This document shows, piece by piece, positions 63,583 to 64,000 of a stretch of DNA of 64,000 nucleotides. The position numbers and the translations under genes were made by a program. The DNA is taken from contig JAQFVV010012404.1 of NCBI GenBank assembly GCA_028023455.1, positions 12,883,421 through 12,947,420 on the forward strand, written 5' to 3'. The notes under the pieces were generated by a model. That model ran no database searches, was not told where the DNA came from, and saw only the letters and a program-made list of their open reading frames with translations. Origin of the DNA: Epiperipatus broadwayi. Its lineage: Eukaryota; Onychophora; Udeonychophora; Euonychophora; Peripatidae. The first letter of the stretch is position 1. Each line of letters opens with the position of its first letter.

Positions 63583-64000
63583 CATCAGCATTTCTTTGAT
63601 GGCATACAGCTTTAAAATAAATTGAAAAACTTAAGCAAATAGTAGTGTTTCAGATATGGGTGATTGAAAATACATAATAATAATCTCAATAAATTGTTTA
63701 AGCAGTGAATAATAGCTATCAATATTGAATTCTATTAAATGAGAATTCCCTCATTTTCAAATAAAATGTAATTTTTTGTTAACAACTCAAATAAATGACA
63801 AATTAGTACAAATTCGAACATTATCTAATTAATTAAAAGCCATTATCCAATAAAAATTAAAAAAAACCCCAGCAACTTTGTAATATTTTAAATGTTTTTT
63901 TTTTTTAAAAAAAAATACACACATTAGAAATTTTCCTTAATATTATATATAATTCTTGAAAAGCATTTTTTTGATGAAATATATACATTACAGATTTTTC
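63583..64000. other. AT-rich stretch, no gene seen
   Basis: Nothing recognised up to the window edge. Confidence 0.5.

Overview
This 64 kb window reads as eukaryotic, very probably animal, non-coding DNA. It is roughly a quarter G+C by eye and full of homopolymer runs, simple repeats and long stretches without open frames. I see no host gene, rRNA, functional tRNA or CRISPR. Everything recognisable is a transposable element or a repeat, and almost all of it is broken. The mix is Penelope-like elements with a GIY-YIG domain, RTE-type LINEs ending in TGATGA repeats, a Ty3/gypsy-like Gag with a coiled-coil N-terminus, pogo/Tigger and hAT relics, and tRNA-derived SINEs. This suits an arthropod-like or other invertebrate genome. 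The taxon is an inference and I would not name a species.

Layout. 0-10 kb: a decayed GIY-YIG fragment (942-1285) and a foldback element (4736-5860), otherwise bare AT-rich sequence. 10-20 kb: the best open frame of the window, the C-terminal 241 residues of a Penelope-like protein (10031-10756) whose stop codon lies inside a hammerhead-like RNA motif; a minisatellite; two adjacent tRNA-derived SINEs. 20-30 kb: a non-autonomous hAT element with perfect 8-bp target duplications (19945-21171), a second foldback element, a 470-bp purine tract, an RTE LINE 3' end and a palindromic MITE. 30-46 kb: a LINE C-terminus with a CCHC zinc motif, palindromic elements, a shredded Ty3/gypsy pol, a pogo/Tigger transposase C-terminus and a 1-kb inverted repeat. 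46.5-54.3 kb: one large old LTR element with ~2-kb LTRs, a PBS-like site and a broken gag but no recognisable pol; its 3' LTR carries a later SINE. 56-59 kb: a nearly full-span but ruined RTE LINE on the minus strand, itself interrupted by a SINE. 60-64 kb: a compact foldback element, a 500-bp compound tetranucleotide array and a long palindromic element.

The most interesting thread links several of these. The same kind of RNA module (CTGANGA, a short hairpin, then GAAA or a CpG-decayed version of it, then an AATAAAAG-containing tail) occurs at the end of the Penelope-like ORF, on both arms of two foldback elements (decayed in a third), and as the tail of a tRNA-headed SINE. This suggests non-autonomous elements and a SINE that share the 3' end of a Penelope-like retroelement. 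Such elements are known to carry hammerhead ribozymes, but whether these copies are ribozymes is an inference.
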